The notes: a model not told the origin generated them from the letters alone. A stretch of DNA of 34,598 bases from an uncultured Acholeplasmatales bacterium (GCA_927433595.1 CAKMJY010000013.1:1-34598), one strand, 5' to 3'. Shown: positions 10,184 through 21,061, counted from the stretch's first letter. Made by a program: numbers and translations.

Positions 10184-11776
10184 TTAAAATTTGAGAAATT
10201 GCTTTCTTGAGGTTGGTTTTAGTAAGACGTATAACCCAATTGATATGGCATACAATAATATGCCAATTATGAATAGACTCATATTCGATGATAATACCTT
10301 ATCGAGTAGTGAATAAAGGAACCCAAATGTGACCAATAAGGCAAAACCACCAAATACAGCTAGCAATGAGGCAATGCTTTGTTTGATGACTTCTACTTCG
10401 TTTGAAAATTCAAACTTTGGTACCGTTAGATTAATAAATGAACCCATCAATGATGATAATGTAGATAGCCCTGTCACTAATAGTAGTAACAAGAAAATCT
10501 CAACCGGTGTTAAGGCTAATGCGAAACTGATCAAGGTAATCCCTAGGATCGATGCCGGGATAACCAATAACATATTGAATAATACTTTTGACAACATAAT
10601 GTCATGTGGATCAATTGGCAAACTCTTTAACAGTGAAAAGTGTTTGCCTTCTAACGATAAACTCACAGCGGATGTATAAGTCATCACAATTGAAAACCCA
10701 AAAACAATTAATATCAATGGTAATAATGGGACGTTTAAGGCGGTTGTTTCTATTAAGAATGCTTCTATGTCTTGTTTAAAGAACAGACTTGCAACAGATA
10801 TCGCAATGATGATCACAACCCCTAAACCCGTGTTTAAGACGTATATTGGGACTGAAAAATAAGTTTTAAACTCTTTTTTTACCAGTGTCATAATCACATG
10901 AGATGATTGGAATGTCACAGCCTTATTACGGTTGAAATAAGCTGTTCTCTTCGACTGATTTGTTTTCTTTACTAGGTTTGTAATCAGTAATACATATAGC
11001 ATAAATACCCCTATGGATATCCCTGCATATAGTAAGAATGCGACATGATCTTGATGATGAACGCTATTGATAAACATTTCAATCATTGGATAATAAGTCG
11101 CTAAGCCTTTGACCATATTGATTTGGCCTGTTAACGGATTCACTTCTGTTTCATTGACTGAAAACGTTAAGGCAAATATCCCTAAGAAAAAGGCAAACAT
11201 GAAGATGATATTAAAAATCTTAGCCCCTGGTAATTTAGACGTTATGGTTGTGATCAATAATGAAACAAAGGATAATACCACAATTGGCACTAGTGGTGCC
11301 AATAAGAACCCAAGGATAAAGTATATCACGGTGAAAAATGTGATATCACCAAAATAGAAATACCCAAATGCAATCGGTGCGATGAAGATAATGGATGTGA
11401 TATAAATCATTAAGATCATTACCGTTAATTTCGCCAATAAAACCGTTTGATCTTTAATCGGTAACGGTGCTAATATGTCATAATCCTTATAATGAAAGAT
11501 ATACCCACTTGATCTAAATAAGGCCATCATGACAGATAAACCTAATGTATAAGTGGCTAAAAAGGATAAGACGACTTCTAGTTGGTTTTGTTCGGATAAT
11601 AGTTTAGCCAAATCAAAGAATAGAAATCCAAATCCACCTAAGAATGCCACCAAAGCATAAAGGATAGCAAATCCAATTAAAACCGTCTTTAGTTTGTTTT
11701 CTTTTAGATTAAACCCAAATAATCGTTTTAATGAAAATGACTCTTTAAAAAAGACTTTTACAAGATGTAGATACAT
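10184..11776 (-). CDS. ABC exporter permease (multi-TM)
   Basis: 530-aa polytopic membrane protein adjacent to and translationally coupled with an ABC ATPase. Confidence 0.8.
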   Translation of the reverse strand: MYLHLVKVFFKESFSLKRLFGFNLKENKLKTVLIGFAILYALVAFLGGFGFLFFDLAKLLSEQNQLEVVLSFLATYTLGLSVMMALFRSSGYIFHYKDYDILAPLPIKDQTVLLAKLTVMILMIYITSIIFIAPIAFGYFYFGDITFFTVIYFILGFLLAPLVPIVVLSFVSLLITTITSKLPGAKIFNIIFMFAFFLGIFALTFSVNETEVNPLTGQINMVKGLATYYPMIEMFINSVHHQDHVAFLLYAGISIGVFMLYVLLITNLVKKTNQSKRTAYFNRNKAVTFQSSHVIMTLVKKEFKTYFSVPIYVLNTGLGVVIIIAISVASLFFKQDIEAFLIETTALNVPLLPLILIVFGFSIVMTYTSAVSLSLEGKHFSLLKSLPIDPHDIMLSKVLFNMLLVIPASILGITLISFALALTPVEIFLLLLLVTGLSTLSSLMGSFINLTVPKFEFSNEVEVIKQSIASLLAVFGGFALLVTFGFLYSLLDKVLSSNMSLFIIGILLYAISIGLYVLLKPTSRKQFLKF

Positions 11777-12486
11777 TAGACTTCACTCGCGATTTCCATA
11801 AATAAGTGTTCTAACGATTGGTCTTTGATGACATCCTGGGTTAAACCTTGAGCAACTATCTTCCCTTGTTTGATGATGGCTACCTTATTACATAGCTTTT
11901 CAACGACTTCTAAGACGTGCGTTGAAAAGAAAATACTAGAACCTTGTTCACATAACCCTTTAAACGTTTCTTTTAATAAGAAACTAGCTTTAGGGTCAAG
12001 ACCTACAAATGGCTCGTCTAATAATAATACTTTTGGTTTATGAATGAGAGCAGATATAATCACTAGCTTTTGTTTCATCCCATGTGAATAAGATGAGATT
12101 GGGTGTGATAATACGGATGTTAACTCAAACATGTTGGCATATTGTTCAATCAAGTCTTTTCTTTCAAGACTGGATACTTTAAAGACATCGCCTATAAAGT
12201 TCAAATACTCAATGCCTGTTAATGACTCATAGATATCTGGATTATCTGGAATATAGGCAATGAGTTTTTTAACTTCAAGCGGTTCATCTTTGATGGACTT
12301 ACCAAGTACTAAAATATCGCCTTTTTCGAAATTAATGATACCTGCAATCGACTTCAAAAGAGTCGTTTTGCCTGCACCATTATGCCCAACAAACCCATAT
12401 AGGTCGCCTGGTTCAATGGTTAATGTAATTTGATTATTGGCAAGTTTATTGCCATAAGACTTACTGACGTTTTTAATTTCCAACAT
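11776..12486 (-). CDS. ABC transporter ATP-binding protein
   Basis: Walker A GHNGAGKTT, signature YSHGMKQK, Walker B VLLLDEPFVGLD. Confidence 0.95.
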   Translation of the reverse strand: MLEIKNVSKSYGNKLANNQITLTIEPGDLYGFVGHNGAGKTTLLKSIAGIINFEKGDILVLGKSIKDEPLEVKKLIAYIPDNPDIYESLTGIEYLNFIGDVFKVSSLERKDLIEQYANMFELTSVLSHPISSYSHGMKQKLVIISALIHKPKVLLLDEPFVGLDPKASFLLKETFKGLCEQGSSIFFSTHVLEVVEKLCNKVAIIKQGKIVAQGLTQDVIKDQSLEHLFMEIASEV

Positions 12487-12582
12487 AAAAACACCTCCAC
12501 AAGACTATTATACGCCTAAATAATATAAAAATAAATAGATATTGAATTTTTTTGAATTTATTTAAATTTTGAATCACTTATA

Positions 12583-12613
12583 AAAAAGATGCCTTGGGAT
12601 TAGGCATCTTTGG
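12583..12613 (-). terminator. Terminator downstream of folT
   Basis: AAGATGCCTtgggattAGGCATCTT with A-tract on + strand (U-tract on minus). Confidence 0.8.
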
Positions 12614-12614
12614 T

Positions 12615-13130
12615 TTATTTCTCTAACAAAAAATCTTCGTAAACTGGCATTAGTCGTTTGTTTAAGATTACTGTGACAATACTTAAGATTGCGATATTCA
12701 CTGGTATCATAGGTAATCTTAAGGATAAGCTACCGATTGCATAATCTAGGTTTACCACCATGAATAACGCAAACGTATTTAACAGTGATGCTAAGATATG
12801 GGTAATGGTTAATACAATACCTATTCTCAAATGACTACTTTTCTTATTGAGTAGTAATCCGGGTAAGAACCCCCATATAATGGCACTTAAACTAAAGAGT
12901 GGATTATAGCCACCTCTGACAAAGAGGATAAACCCAACATTATCGCTGACTAAACCCATTAAAGCGCCGTAGATTGGACCTAATACGATACCACCAATAA
13001 TGAGTGGGATGGCATAGTAGGGTAACCCAAAATCAGCTGCTGGAATGACTTGTTTAACTAACACATCTAGGGCAATTGACAATGCCGTCAATATCCCTGC
13101 TAAACTTAAAAACCTTAATTGCTTCGTCAA
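12615..13130 (-). CDS. folT: Folate-specific ECF transporter S component
   Basis: FolT/ThiT-like S component (YYAIPLIIGGIVLGPIYGALMGLVSDNVGFI) directly downstream of a THF riboswitch. Confidence 0.85.
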   Translation of the reverse strand: MTKQLRFLSLAGILTALSIALDVLVKQVIPAADFGLPYYAIPLIIGGIVLGPIYGALMGLVSDNVGFILFVRGGYNPLFSLSAIIWGFLPGLLLNKKSSHLRIGIVLTITHILASLLNTFALFMVVNLDYAIGSLSLRLPMIPVNIAILSIVTVILNKRLMPVYEDFLLEK

Positions 13131-13154
13131 AATAAAAGACCTCCTATATTGAGA

Positions 13155-13280
13155 GATCCACTATAAAAAAAACCTTACAGCGGACGCATAAGAAAACCGC
13201 CACTATCACTAGTGTTCGTACCAACCCGACATCCCATGGTTAGTCACTTAACGCTTCCTTATTACTCTGTTAAGGTTATT
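13155..13280 (-). promoter_or_regulatory. Tetrahydrofolate (THF) riboswitch
   Basis: Minus strand AACAGAGTAATAAGGAAGCGTTAAGTGACTAACCATGGGATGTCGGG...GCGGTTTTCTTATGCGTCCGCTGTAAGG matches the THF aptamer conserved elements. Confidence 0.9.
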
Positions 13281-13290
13281 GTATCACAAG

Positions 13291-13944
13291 TTATTTTAAT
13301 TGCCAATCGATTGGACTAACATCTAAACTTATTAAGTAATCATTACACTTCTTAAATACATTTGAGCCAATAAATCCTTTATAGGCTGAAAGCGGTGAAG
13401 GATGAACGGTCTCTAAAATCATATGATTTGGATTGGTTAAGTAATGTCTGTACTTCTTAGCATTACTGCCAAAGAGCATAAAACAAATCGGTTGATCTAA
13501 TAAGTTTAAGTGTTTAATCACCTCAAGTGTAAATACTTCCCAGCCTTTGTTTTGATGGGATAGCGGTTGATGGGCTTCAACCGTTAAAATGGTATTTAAC
13601 AGTAATACCCCTTGTTTTGCCCAATCGGTTAGGTCACCATGTCTTGGCATGGAAATATAAAACGAGGATTCAATCTCTTTATATATATTGATCAAAGAAG
13701 GCGGTAAAGCAATGCCTTTTTGAACAGAGAAGGCTAAACCGTTCGCTTGATTGAGATTATGATATGGGTCTTGACCTAAAATGACAACTTTAACCGCTTC
13801 AAAAGGGGTTAAATCAAATGCCTTAAATAGGTCTTTTTTCTCTGGAAAGATGGTTTTAGTCATTCGTGCTTGTGTGATAAATGCCTTTAAGTCTTTAAAG
13901 TATGGTTTCTTTGATTCAACCTCATAAAAATCCTTAAATGTCAT
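13291..13944 (-). CDS. ung: Uracil-DNA glycosylase
   Basis: VVILGQDPYHNLNQANGLAFSV, LLLNTILTVEAHQPLSHQNKGWE, HPSPLSAYKGFIGSNVFKKCNDYL. Confidence 0.97.
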   Translation of the reverse strand: MTFKDFYEVESKKPYFKDLKAFITQARMTKTIFPEKKDLFKAFDLTPFEAVKVVILGQDPYHNLNQANGLAFSVQKGIALPPSLINIYKEIESSFYISMPRHGDLTDWAKQGVLLLNTILTVEAHQPLSHQNKGWEVFTLEVIKHLNLLDQPICFMLFGSNAKKYRHYLTNPNHMILETVHPSPLSAYKGFIGSNVFKKCNDYLISLDVSPIDWQLK

Positions 13945-14404
13945 GTGAAAACTCCATCACGTAATCATCCATCACATAAGATTGTCCAATTTCTGTAACG
14001 ATGCTATCCTTGATGACAAACCCGAGTGACTCATAGGCTTTAATCGCGTCTTTGTTATACTTATTAACCGTTAGATAGATAGGTTTGTTATAATCCTTTA
14101 GTTTATCGATAAAAGCCCTTAAAAGGCCTTTTTTACGATAATCCTTAAGGACATATATCTTGCTTAAGAATACCTTATCATCGACTCTAATGGACGCAAA
14201 CCCACATGGTTTGTCATCCTTGATAATGAAATACTGGTAGCCTGCATTGATTTGGTCTTTGATTGCCTCTTTGGATAGATACTTATCGAGCATATAATCG
14301 ATTTGTTTTTCATCTAAAATCGCTTGATACGCTTCATGCCAAATCGTTTTTGACATCTTCGCAATCTTTTTAATATTTTCTTTTGTCTCTACCAATATGA
14401 ACAT
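13934..14404 (-). CDS. GNAT family N-acetyltransferase
   Basis: GNAT fold with DYRKKGLLRAFI acetyl-CoA loop and NKYNKDAIKAYESLGFVI. Confidence 0.88.
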   Translation of the reverse strand: MFILVETKENIKKIAKMSKTIWHEAYQAILDEKQIDYMLDKYLSKEAIKDQINAGYQYFIIKDDKPCGFASIRVDDKVFLSKIYVLKDYRKKGLLRAFIDKLKDYNKPIYLTVNKYNKDAIKAYESLGFVIKDSIVTEIGQSYVMDDYVMEFSHDI

Positions 14405-14412
14405 AGGTCCTC

Positions 14413-15582
14413 CTATAATATCTGCATCGATTTTGCCGTATGATAAAGAATATCAACCGCTTGGTCTAAATCCTTTTTCTCATGCAAAGCAGATACCATG
14501 ATTCTTATTCTACCATATCCTTTTGGGACAGTAGGGAAGACAATGCCTGATACATACACACCATGTTGAAGTAAGGCTTTTGAGAATGCCATGGTTTTTG
14601 ATTCATCACCAATCATCACTGGGGTGATTGGGGTTTCTGAATGACCAATGTCAAAGCCTTTTTCTTTTAACTTAGCTTTTAGATATCGTGAGTTATCCCA
14701 TAGCTTTTCGGTATAACTGGTACTTTCTTCTAGCATGGTAAATGCTTCGATGATGGCAGCTGCTGCAGATGGCATCAGTGAGGTTGAAAATAATAAGGGT
14801 CTTCCGCGATGTAACAAATACTGTTTCATAGCAAGACTACCAGCCACATACCCACCGACGACACCAATCGCTTTTGACAGTGTCCCAATGATAAAGTCTA
14901 CTTGACCATGTAAATGGAAGTGGTCTACGGTGCCTCTACCAGATTCACCCAATACACCTGACCCATGGGCATCATCCACATAGGTTAAGGCTTTATATTG
15001 TTTCGCTAATCTGACAATCTCAGGTAACTTCGCGATATCGCCATCCATTGAGAATACCCCATCTGTGATGATCAATACTTGATGATATAAGTGTCTTTTT
15101 TCTTTTAAGATGCGTTCTAGATCTGCCATATCGCTGTGTTTATAGATTGCTTTATCGGCTTTGGATAACTTCACGCCATCGATGATTGATGCGTGGTTTA
15201 AGGCATCAGATATGATCAAATCCCCTTTATCCGTGACCGCTTGAATGACACCGACGTTACACATGAACCCACTTTGGAAGACCAGTGCCGCTTCTTCTTT
15301 TTTGAACTGTGCAATCTTTCGATCTAATTTTTCATGGATATCCATATTACCAACAATCGTTCTTACCGCACCAGCCCCAACCCCATAGTGGTTGATGGCT
15401 TCAATGGCTTTTTCTTTTAATCGTGGATGATTAGCGAACCCTAAATAGTTATTTGAGGAAAGGTTAATGACCCTTTTACCATTTAGTGTAATGATTGCCT
15501 CACATGGTGTTTCGCTAACAGGTAGTTCGCGGTAAACACCATCTGTTTTTAGTTGTTGTACCTTACTTTCTAAAAAATCCAT
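14413..15582 (-). CDS. kbl: Glycine C-acetyltransferase (2-amino-3-ketobutyrate CoA ligase) / AONS family
   Basis: [76 protein letters not shown]; adjacent to tdh. Confidence 0.93.
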   Translation of the reverse strand: MDFLESKVQQLKTDGVYRELPVSETPCEAIITLNGKRVINLSSNNYLGFANHPRLKEKAIEAINHYGVGAGAVRTIVGNMDIHEKLDRKIAQFKKEEAALVFQSGFMCNVGVIQAVTDKGDLIISDALNHASIIDGVKLSKADKAIYKHSDMADLERILKEKRHLYHQVLIITDGVFSMDGDIAKLPEIVRLAKQYKALTYVDDAHGSGVLGESGRGTVDHFHLHGQVDFIIGTLSKAIGVVGGYVAGSLAMKQYLLHRGRPLLFSTSLMPSAAAAIIEAFTMLEESTSYTEKLWDNSRYLKAKLKEKGFDIGHSETPITPVMIGDESKTMAFSKALLQHGVYVSGIVFPTVPKGYGRIRIMVSALHEKKDLDQAVDILYHTAKSMQIL

Positions 15583-15591
15583 AAATCCTCC

Positions 15592-16632
15592 TTAAGGAAT
15601 CATGACCACTTTCCCCGAATTACCGGATGCCATAATTTTAAATGCTTCTTCAAAGTTTTCCATTTTGATGACGTGTGTCACAATCTTATCAAACTGGATG
15701 CGTTTGGCTTCAATGAATGCCGATACTTGATTCCAGTTTTCATACATCTTTCTGCCTGTAACCCCATAAATGGTTATCCCTTTAAAGACAATGTCGTTGG
15801 ATAGATCGACTTCAATCTTATCAGGGGTAATCCCAAGCAGTGCCATATGGCCACCTTTTTTAATGTATTTAAATGATTGTTCGATGGCGGTTTTGTGTCC
15901 TGAGAACTCAGTCACGACATCTACACCTAATCCGTTTGTTTCTTCTAAGACACGTTTAATGACGTCCTCTTCTTTTGGATTAATCACAACATCAGCACCG
16001 ATTTCTTTGGCTAATTTCATTCTAAATGGGTTGACTTCGATCGCGATGATTTTCTTCGCACCGACGATTTTAGCCACATTTACCCCCATTAATCCGATTG
16101 GTCCACAACCAATGACGGCAACTGTTTTACCAATGATGTCAAAGTGTAACATCGTATGAACGGCATTACCGAGTGGTTCTAAAACGGATAGGTATTTTGG
16201 GTCTGTGCCACTTTTATCAATGATTAGGTTTGCCTCAGGCATCTTAATCATCTCTGCGAAACACCCATCGGTATCAACACCAATGATCTTCGTGTTTTGA
16301 CAAATATGGCCTCTACCTGTACGGCAGAACTCACATTGCCCACAAACGATGTGTGTTTCTGATGACACGATGTCGCCTACTTTAACACGGTCTACACCTT
16401 TACCTACTTTAGTCACTCTACCTGAGAATTCATGGCCAACGGTGAGTGGTGGGTTCATTCTATTAGCCGCCCAAGCGTCCCAATTATAAATATGGACGTC
16501 TGTTCCGCATAAAGATGCCGATAATACTTCAATTAGGACTTCATGGTCCAATAGCGTATTATCGATGTCTTTTTGTACAACTTCTAAGCCTTTTTCTCGT
16601 TTTGTTTTGGATAGTGTAAACACATCATTCAC
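15592..16632 (-). CDS. tdh: L-threonine 3-dehydrogenase
   Basis: Zn-ADH family: SASLCGTDVHIYNWDAWA, GHEFSGRV, CGQCEFCRTGRGHIC; adjacent kbl. Confidence 0.95.
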   Translation of the reverse strand: MNDVFTLSKTKREKGLEVVQKDIDNTLLDHEVLIEVLSASLCGTDVHIYNWDAWAANRMNPPLTVGHEFSGRVTKVGKGVDRVKVGDIVSSETHIVCGQCEFCRTGRGHICQNTKIIGVDTDGCFAEMIKMPEANLIIDKSGTDPKYLSVLEPLGNAVHTMLHFDIIGKTVAVIGCGPIGLMGVNVAKIVGAKKIIAIEVNPFRMKLAKEIGADVVINPKEEDVIKRVLEETNGLGVDVVTEFSGHKTAIEQSFKYIKKGGHMALLGITPDKIEVDLSNDIVFKGITIYGVTGRKMYENWNQVSAFIEAKRIQFDKIVTHVIKMENFEEAFKIMASGNSGKVVMIP

Positions 16633-18415
16633 CTAGTTTGTTTAGCCTTTCTCTTTCTTGATAGAGTTCTTCATATAATGCTTTAGGAATGTCTCCTAAT
16701 GATTTGTAGTAATCTTCTAAATCCAATAATTCATCCAACCAAGCTTTTTTATCCACTTCGAATAAAGTATCTAAGTCTTTATCTGTGATATTTAAGCCGG
16801 TTAAATCTAAATCCTGTTTATCTGGCATAATCCCAATTGGTGTTTCAATGCCTTTTGCCTTATGTTCACATCGTTCGAAAATCCATTTTAACACCCTTGA
16901 GTTTTCTCCAAAACCTGGCCAAATGAAATTGCCTTGTTCATCTTTTCTGAACCAGTTCACATAATAGATTTTTGGTAAGAGAGCCTCACTTGTTTGGCCT
17001 TTCATATTAAACCAATGATTAAAGTAATCTTTGATGTGGTACCCAATGAATGGCAACATCGCAAATGGGTCTCGTCTGACTTTACCGATTGAATCTGATA
17101 TCGCAGCCGCAGTGATTTCTGAACCCATCATTGAGCCCATAAAGATGCCGTGGTTATAGCTAAACGCTTCTATTACAAGTGGTATGGTATTTGCACGTCT
17201 ACCACCGACTAGGATAGCAGAGATTAACACCCCATCTTTATCGTCATATTCTTTGGCTAAATTTGGTGCTTGTTCGATTGGGACTGTAAATCTTGAGTTG
17301 GGATGCGCAGCAGGTTCTTTATCGCCTTTATGCCAGATGTCTTTTTTCCAACTGATTAATTTATCAGGCGCATCTTTCATGCCTTCCCAATAAACATCTA
17401 AGTCTTCTGTTAAAGCGACATTTGTAAAAATCGTGTTTTTTTCAATCGCCTTCATGGCGTTATAGTTGGTTTCATAAGAGGTACCTTTCGCCACCCCAAA
17501 GAAGCCTTTTTCTGGATTAATGGCGTAAAACTTACCGTCTTTTTTCTTGAATATCCAAGCGATATCATCGCCAACGGTTTCAACTGTCCAGCCCTTTAAA
17601 GTTGGGATTAACATCGATAAATTGGTTTTCCCGCAGGCACTTGGGAACGCACCTAAGATAAACTTAGATATGCCTTCTGGATTGGTCAGTTTCAAGATGA
17701 GCATATGTTCTGCTTGAAAACCTTCTTCTTGTCCAATCTTAGAAGCGATTCTTAAGGCTAAGCATTTCTTACCCAATAAGGCGTTTCCGCCATACCCAGA
17801 CCCATAAGACCAAATCAGTCTTTCTTCTGGGAAATGGGCGATATATTTTTCTTCAATTGGTGCACTTGGCCAGTCTAAGTCAGGCCTATTGACTAATGGA
17901 TACCCAACACTATGTAGGCATGGGATGAAATCTTTTCCACCTTCAATGATATCTAGGATATGTTCACCCATTCTTGTCATTAATCTCATATTACAAACCA
18001 CATATGGTGAATCGGTTAACTGTATCCCATATTGTGCAATATCAGCACCAATTGGCCCCATCACAAATGGGATGACATACATGGTTCTACCACGCATTGA
18101 CCCATCAAATAGTTTGGTCATTTTAGGTTTGAGTATGAGTGGGTCAATCCAGTTATTGGTTGGCCCTGCATCCGATTCTTTCATAGATGCTATAAAGGTT
18201 CTATTTTCAACTCTGGCAACGTCACTTGGATCTGAGAAAAAAGCATAGCTATTCGGTCTTTTCTCTGGATTCAATTTAACTGCTTTTTTCTCGTTGACCA
18301 GCTTTTTTAGCATGTCTTGGTACTCAGCTTCTGAGCCATCACAAAAATAGATGTTGTCTGGTTTGCATAAAGAAGCCATCTCATCTATCCAACTATGTAG
18401 TGCTTTATAATTCAT
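16625..18415 (-). CDS. pckG: Phosphoenolpyruvate carboxykinase (GTP)
   Basis: FPSACGKTNLSMLIP, RTMYVIPFVMGPIG, GDDIAWI, EGFFGVAKGTS are GTP-PEPCK motifs. Confidence 0.97.
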   Translation of the reverse strand: MNYKALHSWIDEMASLCKPDNIYFCDGSEAEYQDMLKKLVNEKKAVKLNPEKRPNSYAFFSDPSDVARVENRTFIASMKESDAGPTNNWIDPLILKPKMTKLFDGSMRGRTMYVIPFVMGPIGADIAQYGIQLTDSPYVVCNMRLMTRMGEHILDIIEGGKDFIPCLHSVGYPLVNRPDLDWPSAPIEEKYIAHFPEERLIWSYGSGYGGNALLGKKCLALRIASKIGQEEGFQAEHMLILKLTNPEGISKFILGAFPSACGKTNLSMLIPTLKGWTVETVGDDIAWIFKKKDGKFYAINPEKGFFGVAKGTSYETNYNAMKAIEKNTIFTNVALTEDLDVYWEGMKDAPDKLISWKKDIWHKGDKEPAAHPNSRFTVPIEQAPNLAKEYDDKDGVLISAILVGGRRANTIPLVIEAFSYNHGIFMGSMMGSEITAAAISDSIGKVRRDPFAMLPFIGYHIKDYFNHWFNMKGQTSEALLPKIYYVNWFRKDEQGNFIWPGFGENSRVLKWIFERCEHKAKGIETPIGIMPDKQDLDLTGLNITDKDLDTLFEVDKKAWLDELLDLEDYYKSLGDIPKALYEELYQERERLNKLGE

Positions 18416-18441
18416 CCTTATACCTCACTTTGTCTTTATCA

Positions 18442-18455
18442 TAAAAGCGTTTTCA
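18442..18455 (-). promoter_or_regulatory. Candidate cre (CcpA) site upstream of pckG
   Basis: Minus strand TGAAAACGCTTTTA, 13/14 to TGWAANCGNTNWCA, just downstream of an extended -10 (TGTTATAAT). Confidence 0.5.
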
Positions 18456-18502
18456 AACTCTACTCAAATTATAACATTTTAAACCATAAATGAAAATGAA
18501 AA

Positions 18503-18533
18503 AAGGCACCTTTCTTAAAAAGTGCCTTTTGAT
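18503..18533 (-). terminator. Terminator downstream of gap
   Basis: AAAAGGCACctttcttaaaaaGTGCCTTTT with U-tract on the minus strand. Confidence 0.8.
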
Positions 18534-18543
18534 TTAGTCTAAA

Positions 18544-19554
18544 TTATTTGATTAATGAAGCGAAATATTTTAGGGTTCTGATTAATTGGGTTGTGTATGT
18601 CATTTCATTGTCATACCAAGCCATAACTTTAACCACTTGTTTGTCGCCTGCAGTTAGAATTTGAGTTGTGTTTGCATCAAATACTGAAGAACCTGAACCG
18701 ACGATATCTGCTGATACGATAGGGTCTTCTGTATAGAATAAAGTTTCGTTAGATGCTTTTTGGAACACAGCGTTTACTTCTTCTACTGTAACATGTTTCT
18801 TAAGTTCTACGGATAAGTCTACGATTGAACCTGTGATTGTAGGTACACGTAATGCAGTACCGTCTAATTTACCGTTTAAGTGAGGTAATACTTTACCTAC
18901 TGCTTTAGCGGCACCTGTTGTTGAAGGAATGATTGAAGCTGCTGCAGCTCTACCGCGGCGAGTCATATAACCCTTCTTGTGAGGTTGGTCCATTAATGAT
19001 TGGTCGTTTGTGTAAGCATGAACTGTTGTCATGAATCCCCATTCAACGCCAAATTCTTTGTCTAATACGTCTACCATTGGTGCTAAGCAGTTTGTTGTAC
19101 ATGATGCACCTGAAATGATGGTTTCTGAACCGTCAAGGACATTGTGGTTTACGTTATAAACGATTGTTTTGATACCTTTTGAGCTTGCTGGCGCAGAAAG
19201 TACAACTTTCTTAGCACCTGCTACTAAGTGTGCTGACGCTTTTTCTTCATCTAAGAATAAACCAGTACATTCTAGTACAACGTCAATACCTAGGGCACCC
19301 CAAGGTAATTCTTTTGGATCTCTAACTGCTAAAATTTGTGACTTCTTACCGTCAACGACTAGGTAATCACCTTCAACTGATACTTCACCTGAAAATCTAC
19401 CTTGTGCAGTATCATACTTTAATAGATATGCAAGTTCATCTGCATTGGATAAGTCATTTAATGCAACGACTTCAAAAGCGTCGCTTTGGTGCATTAAACG
19501 GAATGCTAAACGGCCGATACGACCAAATCCATTGATTGCTACTTTAATAGCCAT
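18544..19554 (-). CDS. gap: Glyceraldehyde-3-phosphate dehydrogenase, type I
   Basis: [19 protein letters not shown] and [17 protein letters not shown] active site. Confidence 0.98.
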   Translation of the reverse strand: MAIKVAINGFGRIGRLAFRLMHQSDAFEVVALNDLSNADELAYLLKYDTAQGRFSGEVSVEGDYLVVDGKKSQILAVRDPKELPWGALGIDVVLECTGLFLDEEKASAHLVAGAKKVVLSAPASSKGIKTIVYNVNHNVLDGSETIISGASCTTNCLAPMVDVLDKEFGVEWGFMTTVHAYTNDQSLMDQPHKKGYMTRRGRAAAASIIPSTTGAAKAVGKVLPHLNGKLDGTALRVPTITGSIVDLSVELKKHVTVEEVNAVFQKASNETLFYTEDPIVSADIVGSGSSVFDANTTQILTAGDKQVVKVMAWYDNEMTYTTQLIRTLKYFASLIK

Positions 19555-19668
19555 GAAAAAACCCTCCTTATATAATTGGTTTTTGTTTCCATTGTTATTT
19601 TATCACTTAATCTTCAAAATTCAAGGTATTTCACACTGAATACCATTTAATATGAGGATGTAAACGTT

Positions 19669-20430
19669 TTAATCTCGACCGATAAATGTATCTTTGATAC
19701 GTTTAGCAAAAACATTGTGTTCGTTTTTTAAGAACCTTGCTGTTTTAGTAGATATCTTGACTCTAATTTCTCTGACATTATGTAAATTGATATGCAATCT
19801 GTCTGCCGATAATTCACAGTCATAATTCTTAGGTTTTATGATAAATTCATGTTTCTCTGATAATACGATTGGGTAAGCCATACGGTGCTTTATGGTGTCA
19901 AATGGTGCCGCTAGTGTTAATTGGACAGCCTTGATATCATGGTCGATGATGGCCCCACCTAAAGCGTAATTATAAGCAGTTGAACCGGTTGGTGTTGAGA
20001 TACATATGCCATTGCCTCTGGTGTTCATGACGAGTGTCTGATCAATATAAACATCAGCTTCTAACATTTTAAATTTACCACTGACGAACACTTCATTCAT
20101 CGCTAGTCCTTCATAGGTACCAGCTTTATAACTCAATAATGAAAATTCATTGATTTGATAGTCTGTTTTAAGAAGTGCTAGGATATCATCTAGGCCTTTA
20201 GGTAAAAACTCAGTATAAAATCCTAAATTGCCTGTATGGATGGCAACGATTAATATTCTATCTAGAATGTGGGCATATTTTGAAACGGCATTTAAAACTG
20301 TCCCATCGCCACCGATGGAAAATACGACTTCAGGGTCGATTTCATCATAGGTAGCGTCAATCTTGCCCATGAGCGTTTCTCTTAAACTAATCGATTCTTT
20401 ATTTTTTTTATTCAATACCGCATATCTCAT
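19669..20430 (-). CDS. nadK: NAD kinase
   Basis: VFSIGGDGTVLNAV, TGNLGFYTEF, NTRGNGICISTPTGSTAYNYALGGAI; start moved to MRYAVLNKK after a purine-rich RBS. Confidence 0.93.
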   Translation of the reverse strand: MRYAVLNKKNKESISLRETLMGKIDATYDEIDPEVVFSIGGDGTVLNAVSKYAHILDRILIVAIHTGNLGFYTEFLPKGLDDILALLKTDYQINEFSLLSYKAGTYEGLAMNEVFVSGKFKMLEADVYIDQTLVMNTRGNGICISTPTGSTAYNYALGGAIIDHDIKAVQLTLAAPFDTIKHRMAYPIVLSEKHEFIIKPKNYDCELSADRLHINLHNVREIRVKISTKTARFLKNEHNVFAKRIKDTFIGRD

Positions 20431-20512
20431 AACATCCACTCCTCTATTTAAATATATCATAGTTCTTGATATTTTTGGGTAAATAATAGATAATAGATAC
20501 GGGTGATGCTTA

Positions 20513-21061
20513 ATGAAGACTAACATTGAAATCGAATTCAAGACGCCTTTAGAAGAAAAACAATATTATGACCTTTTAAACTTGTTAGAGTTAGAGAATA
20601 ATATTTTTAAACAAACCAACTTCTATTTTGATTCCGAAGATTTATACTTTAGAAAAAACAAAATCGTTTTAAGAATTCGTAAAAAAGGCGAACATTTCTA
20701 TAAGATTACATCAAAATCTCATAGCGATCAAGGCGCGTATGAACAACACGTTTTACTAGATGAACAAGAAGCTTTAGAGATGATTGCAAACGGATTTAAC
20801 ACAAAAGCATTTTTCGATATTGACAAAGATGTTAAATTATTAGGGTCACTAGATAACTACCGTGTATCCACACCTTATAAAGACGGTGAACTCTTCTTAG
20901 ACAAGTGCGTCTATTATGGGATTACGGATTATGAATTAGAATATGAAGTCGACAACTATGAAGTGGGTAAAAAATGTTTTGAAGAGTTTTTAAAACACCA
21001 CAACATTGAACTAAGACCTTCTGTTCGCAAAAGTGAAAGAATTTATACCAAGAAGAAATAA
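20513..21061 (+). CDS. CYTH domain protein (YjbK-like triphosphatase family)
   Basis: N-terminal NIEIEFKTPL (ExExK-type motif), FYFDSEDLYFRKNKIVLRIRKKGEHFYKITSKS, YELEYEVDNY. Confidence 0.88.
   Translation: MKTNIEIEFKTPLEEKQYYDLLNLLELENNIFKQTNFYFDSEDLYFRKNKIVLRIRKKGEHFYKITSKSHSDQGAYEQHVLLDEQEALEMIANGFNTKAFFDIDKDVKLLGSLDNYRVSTPYKDGELFLDKCVYYGITDYELEYEVDNYEVGKKCFEEFLKHHNIELRPSVRKSERIYTKKK

Noticed and set aside
19659-19672. cre-like TGTAAACGTTTTAA overlapping the nadK stop upstream of gap
   Set aside because: Imperfect match, overlaps coding sequence, ~105 bp from gap start; could be chance in AT-rich DNA.
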